A stretch of 64,000 nt of DNA from JAJFUE01 sp039683515 (GCA_039683515.1 JBDKRG010000011.1:94659-158658), one strand, 5' to 3'; shown: positions 45,022 to 54,738, counted from the first letter of the stretch. Notes: generated by a model from the sequence alone, not told the origin. Numbers and translations: made by a program.

Positions 45022-45659
45022 TGAGGAACGAGCGCACATACGCAAGCCACCGCATCCAGCGCGCGGTCATGGTGATTTTGGCCGTTTCGGCGGGGGTTTT
45101 GCTGCTTGCGTGGGCCATGCCCGCGCTTCGCCGGCCCCTGGGCACAATCCTTGCAACCAACGCCTTCGCGCAACCGGCCAAGTCCGCCGCGGCGCCGACG
45201 ACGGCCACCACGGCGGCCGCCGCCCCGGCCAAGGAGACCAAGCCGGCGGCCTGGGTGTTTCAGCCCGATCCGATCGATTCCGCGGCCCTGTCGCTGCGCG
45301 AGCGCGAGCTGAAGATCCGGCAGCGCGAACAGGAACTCAACCAGGCCGAGGCGCGCCTGGACAGCCTGCGCCAGGAAGTCGAGCTGAACCTGGCCAGGAG
45401 CGAAGAGGTTCTCAAGTCGATGCAGCGGATGGCCGGCGAGGCCGACTCCAGCCGCAGCAAGGAACTCAAGAAATGGGTCTCGATCTACACAGCCATGAAA
45501 CCGGCGCAGGCCGGGCCGGTGATCGCCGGCCTCGACCCGAATTTCGCGCTGCAGATCCTGGCCCAGATGGAACCCAAGAGCGCCGGCAAGATCCTCGAGA
45601 ACATGCCGCCGCAGCAGGCCATCGTCCTTGGCCAGCGGCTTGGACTCAAGCACCCTTGA
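45021..45659 (+). CDS. motE: MotE-like flagellar chaperone with MgtE-N-type domain
   Basis: This 212-residue protein has one N-terminal membrane segment (about residues 16-34, VMVILAVSAGVLLLAWAMP). An Ala/Thr/Pro linker and a coiled coil (LRERELKIRQREQELNQAEARLDSLRQEVEL) follow. The C-terminal domain (YTAMKPAQAGPVIAGLDPNFALQILAQMEPKSAGKILENMPP) is of the MgtE-N/FliG-like type. This is the plan of MotE, the chaperone that targets MotC or related stator partners. It is coupled to fliJ. The gene symbol is by architecture and position, not close identity. Confidence 0.78.
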   Translation: MRNERTYASHRIQRAVMVILAVSAGVLLLAWAMPALRRPLGTILATNAFAQPAKSAAAPTTATTAAAAPAKETKPAAWVFQPDPIDSAALSLRERELKIRQREQELNQAEARLDSLRQEVELNLARSEEVLKSMQRMAGEADSSRSKELKKWVSIYTAMKPAQAGPVIAGLDPNFALQILAQMEPKSAGKILENMPPQQAIVLGQRLGLKHP

Positions 45660-45720
45660 TCCCGACCTATTGCGGCCGGTTTTCACCGGCAGCCCATATT
45701 CACACCGCAAGGAACCGATC

Positions 45721-47466
45721 ATGATCGCTGCTGTCCCGAGCGACCCACTGGCCGGCCTCATGGCCCAAATGCAAAACGCCTCCGGCGACGCCGCGGCGGG
45801 CGGATTCGACCTGCTGCTCAACGTGCTGATGGCGCTCGACGCCGATACCGCCTCTTCCGAAACGGCGGCCGCCGGCAGCGAACTCTTGGAACTGGCGACC
45901 GGCGCGACCGGCGAGGAAACGCTCGGCCAGGGCAACGCCGAAACGACCGATCAAAATGCCGCCCCCCTCCCGCTGGCGACCGGAACCGATACCTGGATGC
46001 AAATGCCCGTCCAGGCGGACGCGCCGACCGAGACGGTTTCGCCCGAAGCCCAAACCGGCGACGACTCGGCGACCGTGCCCGAGTGCCTGACCGTCCTCGT
46101 CCAGCCCAAGGCCGCGCAGGCGCCGGTCGAGCCTCAGTCAGGGAAGGCGGCCCAGGCCGCCGCGCAGCCGGTCATCGCGGCTCTTCAGAAAAACGTCGCC
46201 GCGCCGGAATCCGAGACCGAAACCCTCGACGCCGGGAACAAAACGGCGACGGCCACGGCGCAGACAACGATCCAGCAGGTTTTCGCGGCGCCGCCGACGG
46301 CCGCCGTCATCAATACCCCGGTTCAGCCCGCGGCCAAAAAGCCGGCCGAATCGACCGAGCAGGATGCCGGCGCCGCGGCGACGGTGATCAACATCGCGCC
46401 GGCGCAACCCGCGCCGACCAGCGCCGAACCGGCGGCTCAGGCAATCGTCCAAACCGCCCAGGCCTCGGCCAACGTCGTCAGCATGAAGCCGGCCCGGGTC
46501 GCGACCGCAAAGAACCAGCCCGGGACCGAAGCGGTCGCGGCCGAGGCGGCCCAGCCCGAGCTCGTCGCGGAGATCGCGACGGCCACGGTCCAGCCCGCGG
46601 CCGCGGCGCCGACCACGACCGTCCCGGCCCAAGCCGCCGCGCCGGTTTCAACGCAGACCGTTCCGGCCCAGGCCGCGGCGACCACCGCGCCGGCAACCGC
46701 GCAGCCGGCCGCCGCGAATACAACCGCGGCCACGGCCGAGCCCGCCGCCCCGTTCAAGTGGAACCTTTCGGAACTGATCCACCGCTTCGACGAGCAGCTC
46801 AAGCAGGTGATGGGGGACGAGAAGCCGGTCGAGCAGGCCGCAATCAAGGCCCAGGCCCAGAACGTCCCCGCGGCCGAAACCAGCGCCGCCGAGACCCCGG
46901 TCCTGAAGACTATGACCGTCGCGCCCGAAACGAAGGCCACGAAGGAGACCGAGACGGTCGCCGTCGCCCCACAGCAGGCCACGCTCACGTTCGAAGCCCG
47001 GCCGAAGACCGAGGTCACGGCCGAAAACCGGACCGCGACCCTTGTCGACCAGGTTCGCCAGGCAAGCGAATGGCTCGCCGAGAAGGCCGAGGGCTCGATC
47101 CGCTACGGCGACCACGGCGTCGAGGCCAACATGAAGCTTTACCCGCCGGACATGGGCGGGGTGCGCGTCTCGCTCAACGTCGGCAACGACCTGAACGTGC
47201 AGGCCCAGTTCGTCGCCGACCGGCCCGAGACGGCGCAGGCGATCCGGCAGAACCTGGATCAACTCCAGACGGCGTTCGCGCGCCAGGGCCTGTCGCTCGA
47301 CAAGGTCCAGGTGGTCGTGGCGCCCGGCGCCGGCTCGCAGTCCGGCTCGGCCGGCCAGCAGAACTACCAGGCTCCGCGCCGCGACGCGGACACGATGGCC
47401 CAGCAGCAGGGCCGCCAGTTCAATCAAAACAACTCCCAGGAGCGCCGCCAGCGCGAACAGGCCTGA
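45721..47466 (+). CDS. fliK: Flagellar hook-length control protein FliK
   Basis: This protein has 581 residues from the ATG at 45721 (AAGGAACCGATC upstream). A long low-complexity Ala/Thr/Gln/Pro region (about residues 85-360) serves as the molecular ruler. The conserved C-terminal Flg_hook domain at about 465-545 contains YGDHGVEANMKLYPPDMGGVRVSLNVGNDLNVQAQFVADRP, then LQTAFARQGLSLDKVQVVV. The tail is Gln/Arg rich. FliK measures the hook and switches export specificity. Its position between motE and flgD is typical. Confidence 0.92.
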   Translation: MIAAVPSDPLAGLMAQMQNASGDAAAGGFDLLLNVLMALDADTASSETAAAGSELLELATGATGEETLGQGNAETTDQNAAPLPLATGTDTWMQMPVQADAPTETVSPEAQTGDDSATVPECLTVLVQPKAAQAPVEPQSGKAAQAAAQPVIAALQKNVAAPESETETLDAGNKTATATAQTTIQQVFAAPPTAAVINTPVQPAAKKPAESTEQDAGAAATVINIAPAQPAPTSAEPAAQAIVQTAQASANVVSMKPARVATAKNQPGTEAVAAEAAQPELVAEIATATVQPAAAAPTTTVPAQAAAPVSTQTVPAQAAATTAPATAQPAAANTTAATAEPAAPFKWNLSELIHRFDEQLKQVMGDEKPVEQAAIKAQAQNVPAAETSAAETPVLKTMTVAPETKATKETETVAVAPQQATLTFEARPKTEVTAENRTATLVDQVRQASEWLAEKAEGSIRYGDHGVEANMKLYPPDMGGVRVSLNVGNDLNVQAQFVADRPETAQAIRQNLDQLQTAFARQGLSLDKVQVVVAPGAGSQSGSAGQQNYQAPRRDADTMAQQQGRQFNQNNSQERRQREQA

Positions 47467-47486
47467 GCGGACTGAAGGAACGGACC

Positions 47487-48152
47487 ATGAGCATCGCAAG
47501 CATCAGCGCCAGCACGCAGAAAACCACGACCACCGAGAGCGCCTCGGACGGCCTCGGCAAGAACGATTTCCTTCAGCTCATGATCGCGCAGTTGCAGAAC
47601 CAGGATCCGCTCGACCCGGCCGACGCCACCGAGTACACCTCGCAGCTGTGCCAGTACAGCAGCCTCGAGCAGCTGATCAACGCCAACGACAACATCGAGA
47701 CGCTGACCAGCTCGATCGAAAGCGGCTCGCGCACCAGCGCCGCCTCCTACATCGGGCGCGAGGTCACGGTGTCGGGCAACCAGGTCACCCTCGACAACGG
47801 GACGGCGTCCGGCGCGAACTTCGTCCTGGCGAGCGACGCCGAGACGGTCAGCGTCAACGTCTACGACGGCAACAACGAGCTCGTCGACACCGTCTCGCTC
47901 GGCGACCTGGACTCCGGCACGCACACGTTCACGTGGGACGGCAAGAAGTCCAGCGGCGCGGCCGCCAGCGACGGCACTTACACGTTCAAGGTCGTCGCCA
48001 CCGGCAGCGACGGGACGAGCGTCACGGTGGCCCCCACCTTCACGGGAACCGTCGACAGCATCGAGTTCGAAAACGGCAACACCATGCTCAACATCGGCGG
48101 CGGAAGCTGGCCGGTCAGCAGCGTGGTCTCGATCGGAAACACGGCAAGCTAA
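47487..48152 (+). CDS. flgD: Flagellar hook assembly protein FlgD
   Basis: FlgD caps the growing hook. This 221-residue protein has the N-terminal signature LGKNDFLQLMIAQLQNQDPLDPADATEYTSQLCQYSSLEQL at about residues 23-63. FlgD Ig-like and tudor-like domains follow (ASDAETVSVNVYDGNNELVDTVSLGDLDSGTHTFTWDGK; SDGTYTFKVVA). The ATG at 47487 has GAAGGAACGG upstream and lies 20 bases after fliK; longer frames to the left are shadows of fliK. Confidence 0.96.
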   Translation: MSIASISASTQKTTTTESASDGLGKNDFLQLMIAQLQNQDPLDPADATEYTSQLCQYSSLEQLINANDNIETLTSSIESGSRTSAASYIGREVTVSGNQVTLDNGTASGANFVLASDAETVSVNVYDGNNELVDTVSLGDLDSGTHTFTWDGKKSSGAAASDGTYTFKVVATGSDGTSVTVAPTFTGTVDSIEFENGNTMLNIGGGSWPVSSVVSIGNTAS

Positions 48153-48240
48153 CCCATTTGGAATTTCGATACACCGCGGGATCAAACAGAAACTTAAAAG
48201 TTCAAAGGCTTATAAGCCATAACCAGGAAGGAGCCTTCCC

Positions 48241-49530
48241 ATGTCACTGCTCACGGCGCTCAACACCGGCGTCAGCGGCCTTCGCAGCTTCGGCGACAGC
48301 CTCCAGATCATCAGCGACAACATCGCCAACGTCAGCACGACGGCCTATAAGTCCTCGCGCGCCTCGTTTTCCGACCTGGTCAGCCAGACGATCAACGGCG
48401 CGTCGGGCAGCAGCCAGCTCGGCCGCGGCGTCACGCTGAACAATATCTCCACCAGCTACTCGCAGGGCAGCCTCAGCTCGACCGACAACCTGACCGACCT
48501 GGCCATCAACGGCAACGGCTTCTTCATGGTGCAGAAGGACGGGATCAATTACTACACCCGCAACGGCGAATTCAGCATCAACAAGAACGGCGAGCTGGTC
48601 ACCAACTCCGGCATGAACGTGCTCGGCTACCAGTACGACGCCAACGGCGATCCGCTCGGCACCATCGGCGCCTTGCAGTTCGCCAACAACACGATCGCCC
48701 CCATCGTGACCGGCGACGGCACCAACGGCAGCGGCGTCAAGATTTACGCCAACCTCGACTCCTCCGCCGACGTCCTGACGTTCAGCACGACCGACCCGGC
48801 GAACACATCGAATTTCAGCACGTCGATCAACGTCTACGACTCGCTCGGCACCAGCCACACCCTCCACGTCTACTTCAACAAGACCGGCACCAACTCCTGG
48901 TCATGGCACGGCCTGATGGACGGCGGCGAGCTTCAGGGCGGGACCGCCGGCACCAACGTCGAATGCGCCAGCGGCACGCTGTCGTTCAACTCCAGCGGCG
49001 CGCTGCAGACCTCCACGACCACCGCGAGCAGCTTCAACTTCACCGGCACGGCCCAGACGATCGGCTTCAACTTCGGCGACTCGCTCGCCGCCGGCGGCAC
49101 CGGCCTCGGCGGATCGACCCAGTTCTCCAGCGCCAGCGCGATCACCTCGCAGACGCAGGACGGCCTGCCCGCCGGCACGCTCAACTCGGTCCAGATCGAC
49201 TCCGACGGCACGGTGTCGGGCGTCTACAGCAACGGCTGCACGATCCCCATCGGCGAGATCGCCCTGGCCAACTTCACCAACCTGAACGGCCTCTACAAGG
49301 CGGGGTCGGGCCTCTACCAGGAGACGCTGGCCTCGGGCTCGGCCGTCGTCGGCCACGCCGATGCCAGCGGCCTCGGCACCATCTCCTCGTACTCGCTGGA
49401 ACAGTCCAACGTCGACCTCGCCACCGAGTTCGTGAACATGATTTCGATCCAGCGCGCCTACCAGGCCAACTCGCGCACGATCACGGTCGGCAACGACATG
49501 CTCAGCGACCTGATCAACATCATCCGGTAA
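48241..49530 (+). CDS. flgE: Flagellar hook protein FlgE
   Basis: This 429-residue protein forms the hook. The N-terminus MSLLTALNTGVSGLRSFGDSLQIISDNIANVSTTAYKSSRASF and the LTDLAINGNGFFMVQKDGINYYTRNGEFSINKNGELV segment are diagnostic. The C-terminus has the coiled D0 helix SNVDLATEFVNMISIQRAYQANSRTITVGNDMLSDLINI. The middle is Ser/Thr/Gly-rich hook surface. The start has GGAAGGAG upstream. It is the last recognisable flagellar structural gene of the operon; a long hairpin follows the stop codon. Confidence 0.97.
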   Translation: MSLLTALNTGVSGLRSFGDSLQIISDNIANVSTTAYKSSRASFSDLVSQTINGASGSSQLGRGVTLNNISTSYSQGSLSSTDNLTDLAINGNGFFMVQKDGINYYTRNGEFSINKNGELVTNSGMNVLGYQYDANGDPLGTIGALQFANNTIAPIVTGDGTNGSGVKIYANLDSSADVLTFSTTDPANTSNFSTSINVYDSLGTSHTLHVYFNKTGTNSWSWHGLMDGGELQGGTAGTNVECASGTLSFNSSGALQTSTTTASSFNFTGTAQTIGFNFGDSLAAGGTGLGGSTQFSSASAITSQTQDGLPAGTLNSVQIDSDGTVSGVYSNGCTIPIGEIALANFTNLNGLYKAGSGLYQETLASGSAVVGHADASGLGTISSYSLEQSNVDLATEFVNMISIQRAYQANSRTITVGNDMLSDLINIIR

Positions 49531-49532
49531 TA

Positions 49533-49593
49533 GGATTGCGGATTGCGGAAGGCGGTTTTGTGGAATGAGTTTTCATTCCGCAATCCGCAATCC
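49533..49593. repeat. Inverted GGATTGC repeat forming an 18-bp hairpin after flgE
   Basis: GGATTGCGGATTGCGGAA (49533-49550) and TTCCGCAATCCGCAATCC (49576-49593) are exact complements. Further CCGCAAT units run to about 49605. It starts 3 bases after the flgE stop codon and may stabilise the mRNA end or reduce read-through. Confidence 0.75.
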
Positions 49594-49685
49594 GCAATCC
49601 GCAATTTATTTTGCTTTGTACCCGGTCGGGTGCTAGCTTTTGGGGGCCGGGCTCAATGCGCCCATTCCGATGAGGTTGATGAACC

Positions 49686-50111
49686 ATGAAGCTAGTCGCC
49701 ATCCTGCCGCTGCTGATGCTCTGCCTGGCCTGCGCGCCCACGAAGCAACCGCTTACGATCTCTGCGGTCGGGTTCTCCCAGATCAATCCGAAGATCCCCG
49801 GCGGGGCCGGCCACCGCATGGCGCTCAAGATCGCCGAGCTCAACGCCCGCCAGCAGCTTCACGATCACCTGAACATGTATCACCTCGACGGCGACCAGCC
49901 GCTCGAGCAGCTTTACACGGTCGACCCGTTCGTCCACGCGGTGTGCGACGACACGATCCGCTCGGCTCGCATCACCGACCGCGCGATCAAGGAAGACGGT
50001 TCGGTCGCGGTCAAGGTCGAGCTGAACATGGACCTGCTGGCCGCGATGCTCGGCGCCTCCGTCACCGCGCCGCCCCAGCCGCCGCAGCAGCCGGCCGCCC
50101 CGGCGAAATAA
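49686..50111 (+). CDS. Small lipoprotein, LPP20/FlgP-like, downstream of flgE
   Basis: This 141-residue protein has a lipoprotein signal (KLVAILPLLMLCLACAPTK, lipobox cysteine at residue 17). The mature part (LTISAVGFSQINPKIPGGAGHRMALKIAELNARQQLHDHLN) has the GxG/AxxAAxxxARxxL pattern of LPP20-type lipoproteins, some of which (FlgP, FlgO) support the flagellum at the outer membrane. A Pro/Gln-rich tail ends the protein. It lies 155 bases after flgE behind a hairpin and before a terminator, so a flagellar role is suggested by position only. Confidence 0.75.
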   Translation: MKLVAILPLLMLCLACAPTKQPLTISAVGFSQINPKIPGGAGHRMALKIAELNARQQLHDHLNMYHLDGDQPLEQLYTVDPFVHAVCDDTIRSARITDRAIKEDGSVAVKVELNMDLLAAMLGASVTAPPQPPQQPAAPAK

Positions 50112-50137
50112 GCTTTCGTTTTCATTTTTCAAACGAG

Positions 50138-50168
50138 CAGCCCCGGCGATCCGGGGCTGTTTTGGTTT
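50138..50168 (+). terminator. Intrinsic terminator after the flagellar operon
   Basis: CAGCCCCGG-CGAT-CCGGGGCTG is followed by TTTTGGTTTT, 27 bases after the lipoprotein stop codon. Confidence 0.88.
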
Positions 50169-50200
50169 TGGCGGATGATCCCAATCCGTTCGAATCGAGT

Positions 50201-52954
50201 TTATTGCCTGAATTCCAGCTTCACGTCCGTTGCCGCCGCCGGTGTCAGGGCGCATTCGATCCGCTTGGGCGCGGCGCCCCATGCCCAATGCGGCAGGTTC
50301 GCCAGCATCACCCGGTACGGCCCGGCGTCATCCGGGGCCAGATCGAACCGGATCGGCGGGGCCGAGTCGAACTTGATCTCGAATTTGCCGCGGGCCTTTT
50401 TGGACACATACACCCACACTTCGGATGTCGTCACGATCGCCTCGGGCGCATCCACCCTCCAGGCGCATCGGCCCTCGCGGGCGCTCGCCTGGAACCGCTC
50501 CAGCGTCCGTTGCGGCCGCGCCGGCGCCCCCTTTTCATGGGCGCCCCAAAGGCGGGGCAGCGCGACGAGGTCGAGGCCGTCCGCGGGGAGCGACAACCAG
50601 AGCTCCGGATGCGGCTGCGGCCTTGCGCCGGGCGCCTGGCGGCCGTCGACGCGCTCGAGGAGCAGGCTCCCGCCGGCCAACGCGCGCGCCGGACGGTAGC
50701 GGCCCAGGATGTAGCGGGCGATCTTCCACTGGCGCAGGCAGTTCGGGATCGAGTCGGGGCGGTTCCAATAATCGCTCGGCCCGCGCCAGACCACGTACGG
50801 GACGCGGCGCCGCTCGAGGGCGCGGATGACCTCGTCCTGCCACGCCTCGCCGGCCGCATAAAACGCCGTAAAGAACCGGGTCGGGCAGAGCCTCCCCGCC
50901 CACGCGAACAGCGCCGGCTGGTTGCTGAAATCGTAAAACTCCCGGCCGGGCTCGACGATCGCCTTGAGTTCTTCGGCCAGGCTGAAGAACGCGACCGATT
51001 CGGGCGCCTCGACCGGGCCGACCAGCGGCTTGCGGCAATTCTCCGTGTAGTACCGGGCGCAGATATCGAGCGGGTAAACCATCGCGTCGCCGCCGGGCTG
51101 GCGGCTCAGGAGCGGGTCGCAGTAGGGCCACGCGGCGAGCAGCAGGCAGGCCAGCGCCGAGCGGCCGAGCGCCTGCGCGGCCCGAACCGGCTCGCCGCGC
51201 GTCGCCCGCCACACGACCAGGCACCCCAGAAGCGGCCACGCCGGGATCGTCCCGTAGTTCAGGTGGCCGAAATCGGAGCGGTCGAGCGCGCGCAGGAACG
51301 CCAGCGGGGCGATGAGCGTCAGCAGCAGGATCATCCCGGCAAGCGGCGTGCGCTCCCGCTTGCCGAGCACGCGCGCGCTGACCCAGCCGCCGGCGAGCGT
51401 CGCGGCGGGCGAAACCAGGACCGCAAGGCTCGCCAGCGCAAGCGGAAGCTTGTCGTAGTGGCGCTTAATGAGCAAATAGTTCCAGTTTACTTGAAAGAAG
51501 TCGTGCAGCACGCCGGCGGCGCCCATCCAGATGAAAGTGGGGACGGCCAGGGCCGCAACGCCCACGAGCACCGCCGCCACCGGCTGCAGCCGCCCGCCCC
51601 ATCTTTCCGAGCCGCCATAACCCCAGATCAACGCCCAGACCGTCAGCGCGGCAAGCAGCGTCGAGCCGGTATCGAGCGAGAAGAACGCCCCCGCCCACGC
51701 GATCGCGCCCGCGACCGCAAGCCACCGCAGCCGGCCGGATTGGATCGCCTGCGCCGCCGCGAACAGGCAGAGCCACATCGGCAGATACCGCGAAGTCGGC
51801 CCCCCCGACGCCGAGAACGCGACCGACCCGAGCATCAGCGCCATCAGCCACCACGGCCGCCCCCACACCCGCAACGCCCACCACGCCCCGACCGCCGCGC
51901 CGACCGAGGCGATCACCGCCGCGATCTGGCCGGGCATCCCGTACAGGTCCGGGTTGCGGCCGGCCAGCGCCCCCAGCACCGTGTCGATGCCGAGCCCGTG
52001 GACGTAGAAGATGTCCTTCCAGGGCTTGAGCCCGGCCGCAAGCGCGAACGGCGGGTAGACGAACTCGCCGGTGTGGAACGCGTCGTAACTGAGGGCCGGT
52101 CCGGTGGCCAGCAGGAGGAGGATGAAAACCGAAAACGGCACGAGGGCGGCTGGGGCCGCCCACGGGCGCAACCGGAGACGGCTCCGCAGCCACCCCAACA
52201 GGATGGGGGCCAGAACGATCGTCAGCCCGATCAGCGCCAGCTTCCGCGGGCCGGCGGCGGACTCAACGAGCGACATTCTCAGCCGCCACAGCCACACGAA
52301 ACACGGGACAGCCGCCATCACGCCCCACGCGGCCGCCTCCAGCCAGACCAGCACATGCCCGCCGCGCCGCGGCCGCTCGGGCTCCTTCATCAGGTTGTGC
52401 TGAACGTAAGCCGTCCCCGCCGCCAGCCCCAGCGCCGCCGGCCACGACGGCAGCAGCACGATCAGCAGCATCGCCTCGTGATACCAGATCGGCCCGAAGC
52501 CGTTGAAATACGTGGTAAACCGGCCCTTCGCGAGTTCGCGCCGCTCCTGGGGGAGCGTCAGCAGGAAAGCCCCGAACGCCAGCAGCATGAGCTCGAGGAC
52601 CGCCGCGGGCGACTGGGCAACCTTGGCGAGGAGCGCCGCCCCCTGACTCCTGCCGCCGGCGGCGACGATCCCGAGCGCCACCACGCCGGCGGCCAGGAAT
52701 CCCGCGGCGGCGTTGCGGCCCATTTGCCGGCCGGCCGCAAACCCGACCCCGCCGAGCGCGAAGGACGCGATGAGGCCGAAGAGGTAATAAAAGAGCTCCT
52801 GCTGGGGCGGGTAATCCAGCAGCGCCGGCAGGCCGACGACGCCGTCATAGGGTTCGTACGCGAACGAGGCGCGGGCCGCGACGGCCAGAAGGATGACGCC
52901 GGCCCACGCGAGCCCGGCCAGGCCGCCCAGATAGGCGGCCCGCCAGTCGGTCAT
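50201..52954 (-). CDS. Large polytopic membrane protein, putative GT-C glycosyltransferase
   Basis: This protein has 917 residues from the ATG at 52954 (MTDWRAAYLGG); the frame extends to 53341, but that part overlaps the divergent surA-like gene. About 15-17 hydrophobic helices fill residues 1 to about 610. A soluble domain of about 300 residues follows (FYDFSNQPALFAWAGRLCPTRFFTAFYAAGEAWQDEVIRALERRRVPYVVW), of the type at the C-terminus of polyprenyl-phosphate-sugar transferases. A candidate catalytic loop is FAYEPYDGVVGLP near the first helix. It is probably an envelope glycosyltransferase; donor and acceptor are unknown. It is convergent with the flagellar operon. Confidence 0.75.
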   Translation of the reverse strand: MTDWRAAYLGGLAGLAWAGVILLAVAARASFAYEPYDGVVGLPALLDYPPQQELFYYLFGLIASFALGGVGFAAGRQMGRNAAAGFLAAGVVALGIVAAGGRSQGAALLAKVAQSPAAVLELMLLAFGAFLLTLPQERRELAKGRFTTYFNGFGPIWYHEAMLLIVLLPSWPAALGLAAGTAYVQHNLMKEPERPRRGGHVLVWLEAAAWGVMAAVPCFVWLWRLRMSLVESAAGPRKLALIGLTIVLAPILLGWLRSRLRLRPWAAPAALVPFSVFILLLLATGPALSYDAFHTGEFVYPPFALAAGLKPWKDIFYVHGLGIDTVLGALAGRNPDLYGMPGQIAAVIASVGAAVGAWWALRVWGRPWWLMALMLGSVAFSASGGPTSRYLPMWLCLFAAAQAIQSGRLRWLAVAGAIAWAGAFFSLDTGSTLLAALTVWALIWGYGGSERWGGRLQPVAAVLVGVAALAVPTFIWMGAAGVLHDFFQVNWNYLLIKRHYDKLPLALASLAVLVSPAATLAGGWVSARVLGKRERTPLAGMILLLTLIAPLAFLRALDRSDFGHLNYGTIPAWPLLGCLVVWRATRGEPVRAAQALGRSALACLLLAAWPYCDPLLSRQPGGDAMVYPLDICARYYTENCRKPLVGPVEAPESVAFFSLAEELKAIVEPGREFYDFSNQPALFAWAGRLCPTRFFTAFYAAGEAWQDEVIRALERRRVPYVVWRGPSDYWNRPDSIPNCLRQWKIARYILGRYRPARALAGGSLLLERVDGRQAPGARPQPHPELWLSLPADGLDLVALPRLWGAHEKGAPARPQRTLERFQASAREGRCAWRVDAPEAIVTTSEVWVYVSKKARGKFEIKFDSAPPIRFDLAPDDAGPYRVMLANLPHWAWGAAPKRIECALTPAAATDVKLEFRQ

Positions 52955-53141
52955 GTCGATGCCTGAGGCCCTGGTGGTTCCGGAAGGGACCATGAGGCGC
53001 AGTCTGAGGGTGGCGAAAGCTCGTTGCAAGCATAAAATATTTGTGCGCGGGAGGCAAAACCGCGACAATGGCCAAGACCCGGCCGCTCCGCGCAGCCCAT
53101 GCGCGCCCGGCCCGCATCGATCATCAAAGGACAGGTAACCC

Positions 53142-54707
53142 ATGCGCGTATTGATGATGATTGCCGCGGCGGCACTCGCCTCGGCCGCATTCGCCCAAAC
53201 ATCCACCCAGCGCACCATCTCCCCCGCCCCCAACCCGACGGTCCTGCCGGCCCAATCGGCGCCCGACAAACCGGCGTTCCTCGAGGACGCCGTCGTCATC
53301 GACAAAAAGAGCAAGGACCCGGTCAAATACCGAAGGACCAACGACCCTTACGCGGACCTGCCGTACGAGATGGCGGAGAAGCTCCGCCAGGCGGACCTGG
53401 CCAGGCAGTCGACCGGCCAGCAGTTCTATAAAAAGGTTGCCGAACCGGTCCTTTCGCCGGACGGCCAGGAAGTGGTCGGCATCGTCGAGAACCGCTACCT
53501 CACCAAGGACCAGCTCAAGAAGCGGGTCGATCTTCTGATGAAGACGCTCCCGCCCCCCGACCAGTCGATCAAAAAGAGCACGGGGATCGTCATCGACACC
53601 AACAAGGGCGACGAACAGCAGCGCGAGGAGGACCGGCGCATCCTGCTCGAGGGGCGCGTCCTCGACGACTGGGCCCAGATCGCCACGCTGGCGGTGCACG
53701 CCGAGCACGCCTCGGCCCAGAACCCCGCGCTGCGCGTCAGCGACGCCGAGATCGACGCGGCCATCCGCAAGCTCGCCGATGCAGCCAAGATCGACACCCA
53801 GAAGATCCCGGCGGCCATCCAGTCGGTCATGTTCTCCGAGCGCGAGCTGCGCCAGGAAGTCCGCGACAGCCTGCTGATCGAAAAGTTCATGAAGGATTAC
53901 GTCAGCCGCAGCTACTCCGAAAAGAAGCTCAAGGACATCTACGAGGCGAGCCCGCAGAACTTCCTCGACCCGACCAAGGTCCACGCGTGGGACCTGTTCG
54001 TCGCCAAGGAGTCCGCCAGGAACAAGAGCGAGCGCGCCAAGCTCAAGGACAAGCTCGGCGACTGGCGCGGCGAGCTCAACCGCAGCAAGACGACCGAGGA
54101 TTTCAAGGCACTCGGCGAGAGGATCCAGAAGGAGACGCCGTTCCTCCTGAGCGACATGGGCTGGGTCCTGAGCACCGACCCGCTCGACGTCAACGTCAAG
54201 GTGGCCGTGTTCGGGGTCGCCCCCGGCAAGACCACCAAGGTGATCGAGTCGATGGACGGCTACCACGTCATCAAGGTTCTCGAGCGCCAGGACGGCGACC
54301 GGAAGGGCTTCGAGAACGGCAAGCCGCACGTCATCGATTACCTTGCCGAAAGATCGCGCGATTACTGGTATAACCGCATCAAGGGACAGTACGGCGTCAA
54401 GATGGCGGCCAGCGGCCTGAAGAACTGGAAGGTCGTGGGGCCGGCCCCCGATCCGGTCGCGGCGGCAAAGAACGCCGCGGCGACGAGCTCGACCGCGACC
54501 CGCACGCCCGTCAGCGCGGCCAACGAGCCCAGCCTCGACGCGCTGCGCCGTTCCGGTTACCTGCAGCCCGGCCGCGGGCCCGCCTCCCGGGTGCCGTCGG
54601 TCGAGCAGGTGACCGGCAGCAAGCCGGTGCCGCCCGGAACCCGCCGCAGCGGGAAGATCACGCCGGGCCTGACGCCGCCCCCGATGAGCGGGGCCGCCAT
54701 CAACTGA
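53142..54707 (+). CDS. Periplasmic SurA/parvulin-like peptidyl-prolyl isomerase
   Basis: This 521-residue protein has a signal peptide (MRVLMMIAAAALASAAFAQ). A SurA-N-like helical domain (about residues 140-260, VSDAEIDAAIRKLADAA, FSERELRQEVRDSLLIEKFMKDYVSRSYSEKKLKDIYE) leads into a parvulin-type domain (VHAWDLFVAKESARNKSERAKLKDKLG, MGWVLSTDPLDVNVKVAVFGVAPGKTTKVIESMDGYHVIKVLERQDG, about 283-385). The C-terminal 130 residues are low-complexity Ala/Pro/Ser. It should chaperone outer-membrane or secreted proteins. The catalytic parvulin residues are not obviously complete, so it may be a chaperone only. Confidence 0.85.
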   Translation: MRVLMMIAAAALASAAFAQTSTQRTISPAPNPTVLPAQSAPDKPAFLEDAVVIDKKSKDPVKYRRTNDPYADLPYEMAEKLRQADLARQSTGQQFYKKVAEPVLSPDGQEVVGIVENRYLTKDQLKKRVDLLMKTLPPPDQSIKKSTGIVIDTNKGDEQQREEDRRILLEGRVLDDWAQIATLAVHAEHASAQNPALRVSDAEIDAAIRKLADAAKIDTQKIPAAIQSVMFSERELRQEVRDSLLIEKFMKDYVSRSYSEKKLKDIYEASPQNFLDPTKVHAWDLFVAKESARNKSERAKLKDKLGDWRGELNRSKTTEDFKALGERIQKETPFLLSDMGWVLSTDPLDVNVKVAVFGVAPGKTTKVIESMDGYHVIKVLERQDGDRKGFENGKPHVIDYLAERSRDYWYNRIKGQYGVKMAASGLKNWKVVGPAPDPVAAAKNAAATSSTATRTPVSAANEPSLDALRRSGYLQPGRGPASRVPSVEQVTGSKPVPPGTRRSGKITPGLTPPPMSGAAIN

Positions 54708-54738
54708 TCCGAACCAACAACACGGCCGGAGGATCGCG

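Noticed and set aside
45140..45155. GGGCAC-N5-TTGCA, one base from a sigma-54 promoter, inside motE
   Set aside because: It lies within coding sequence 566 bases before fliK, where codons explain the bases (LGTILATN), and no gene starts nearby. Worth remembering only if transcripts of fliK-flgE are found to start there.
52955..53341. 129-residue upstream extension of the GT-C-like protein
   Set aside because: It overlaps the divergent signal peptide and start of the SurA-like gene, has no ribosome site and a composition unlike a membrane protein start.
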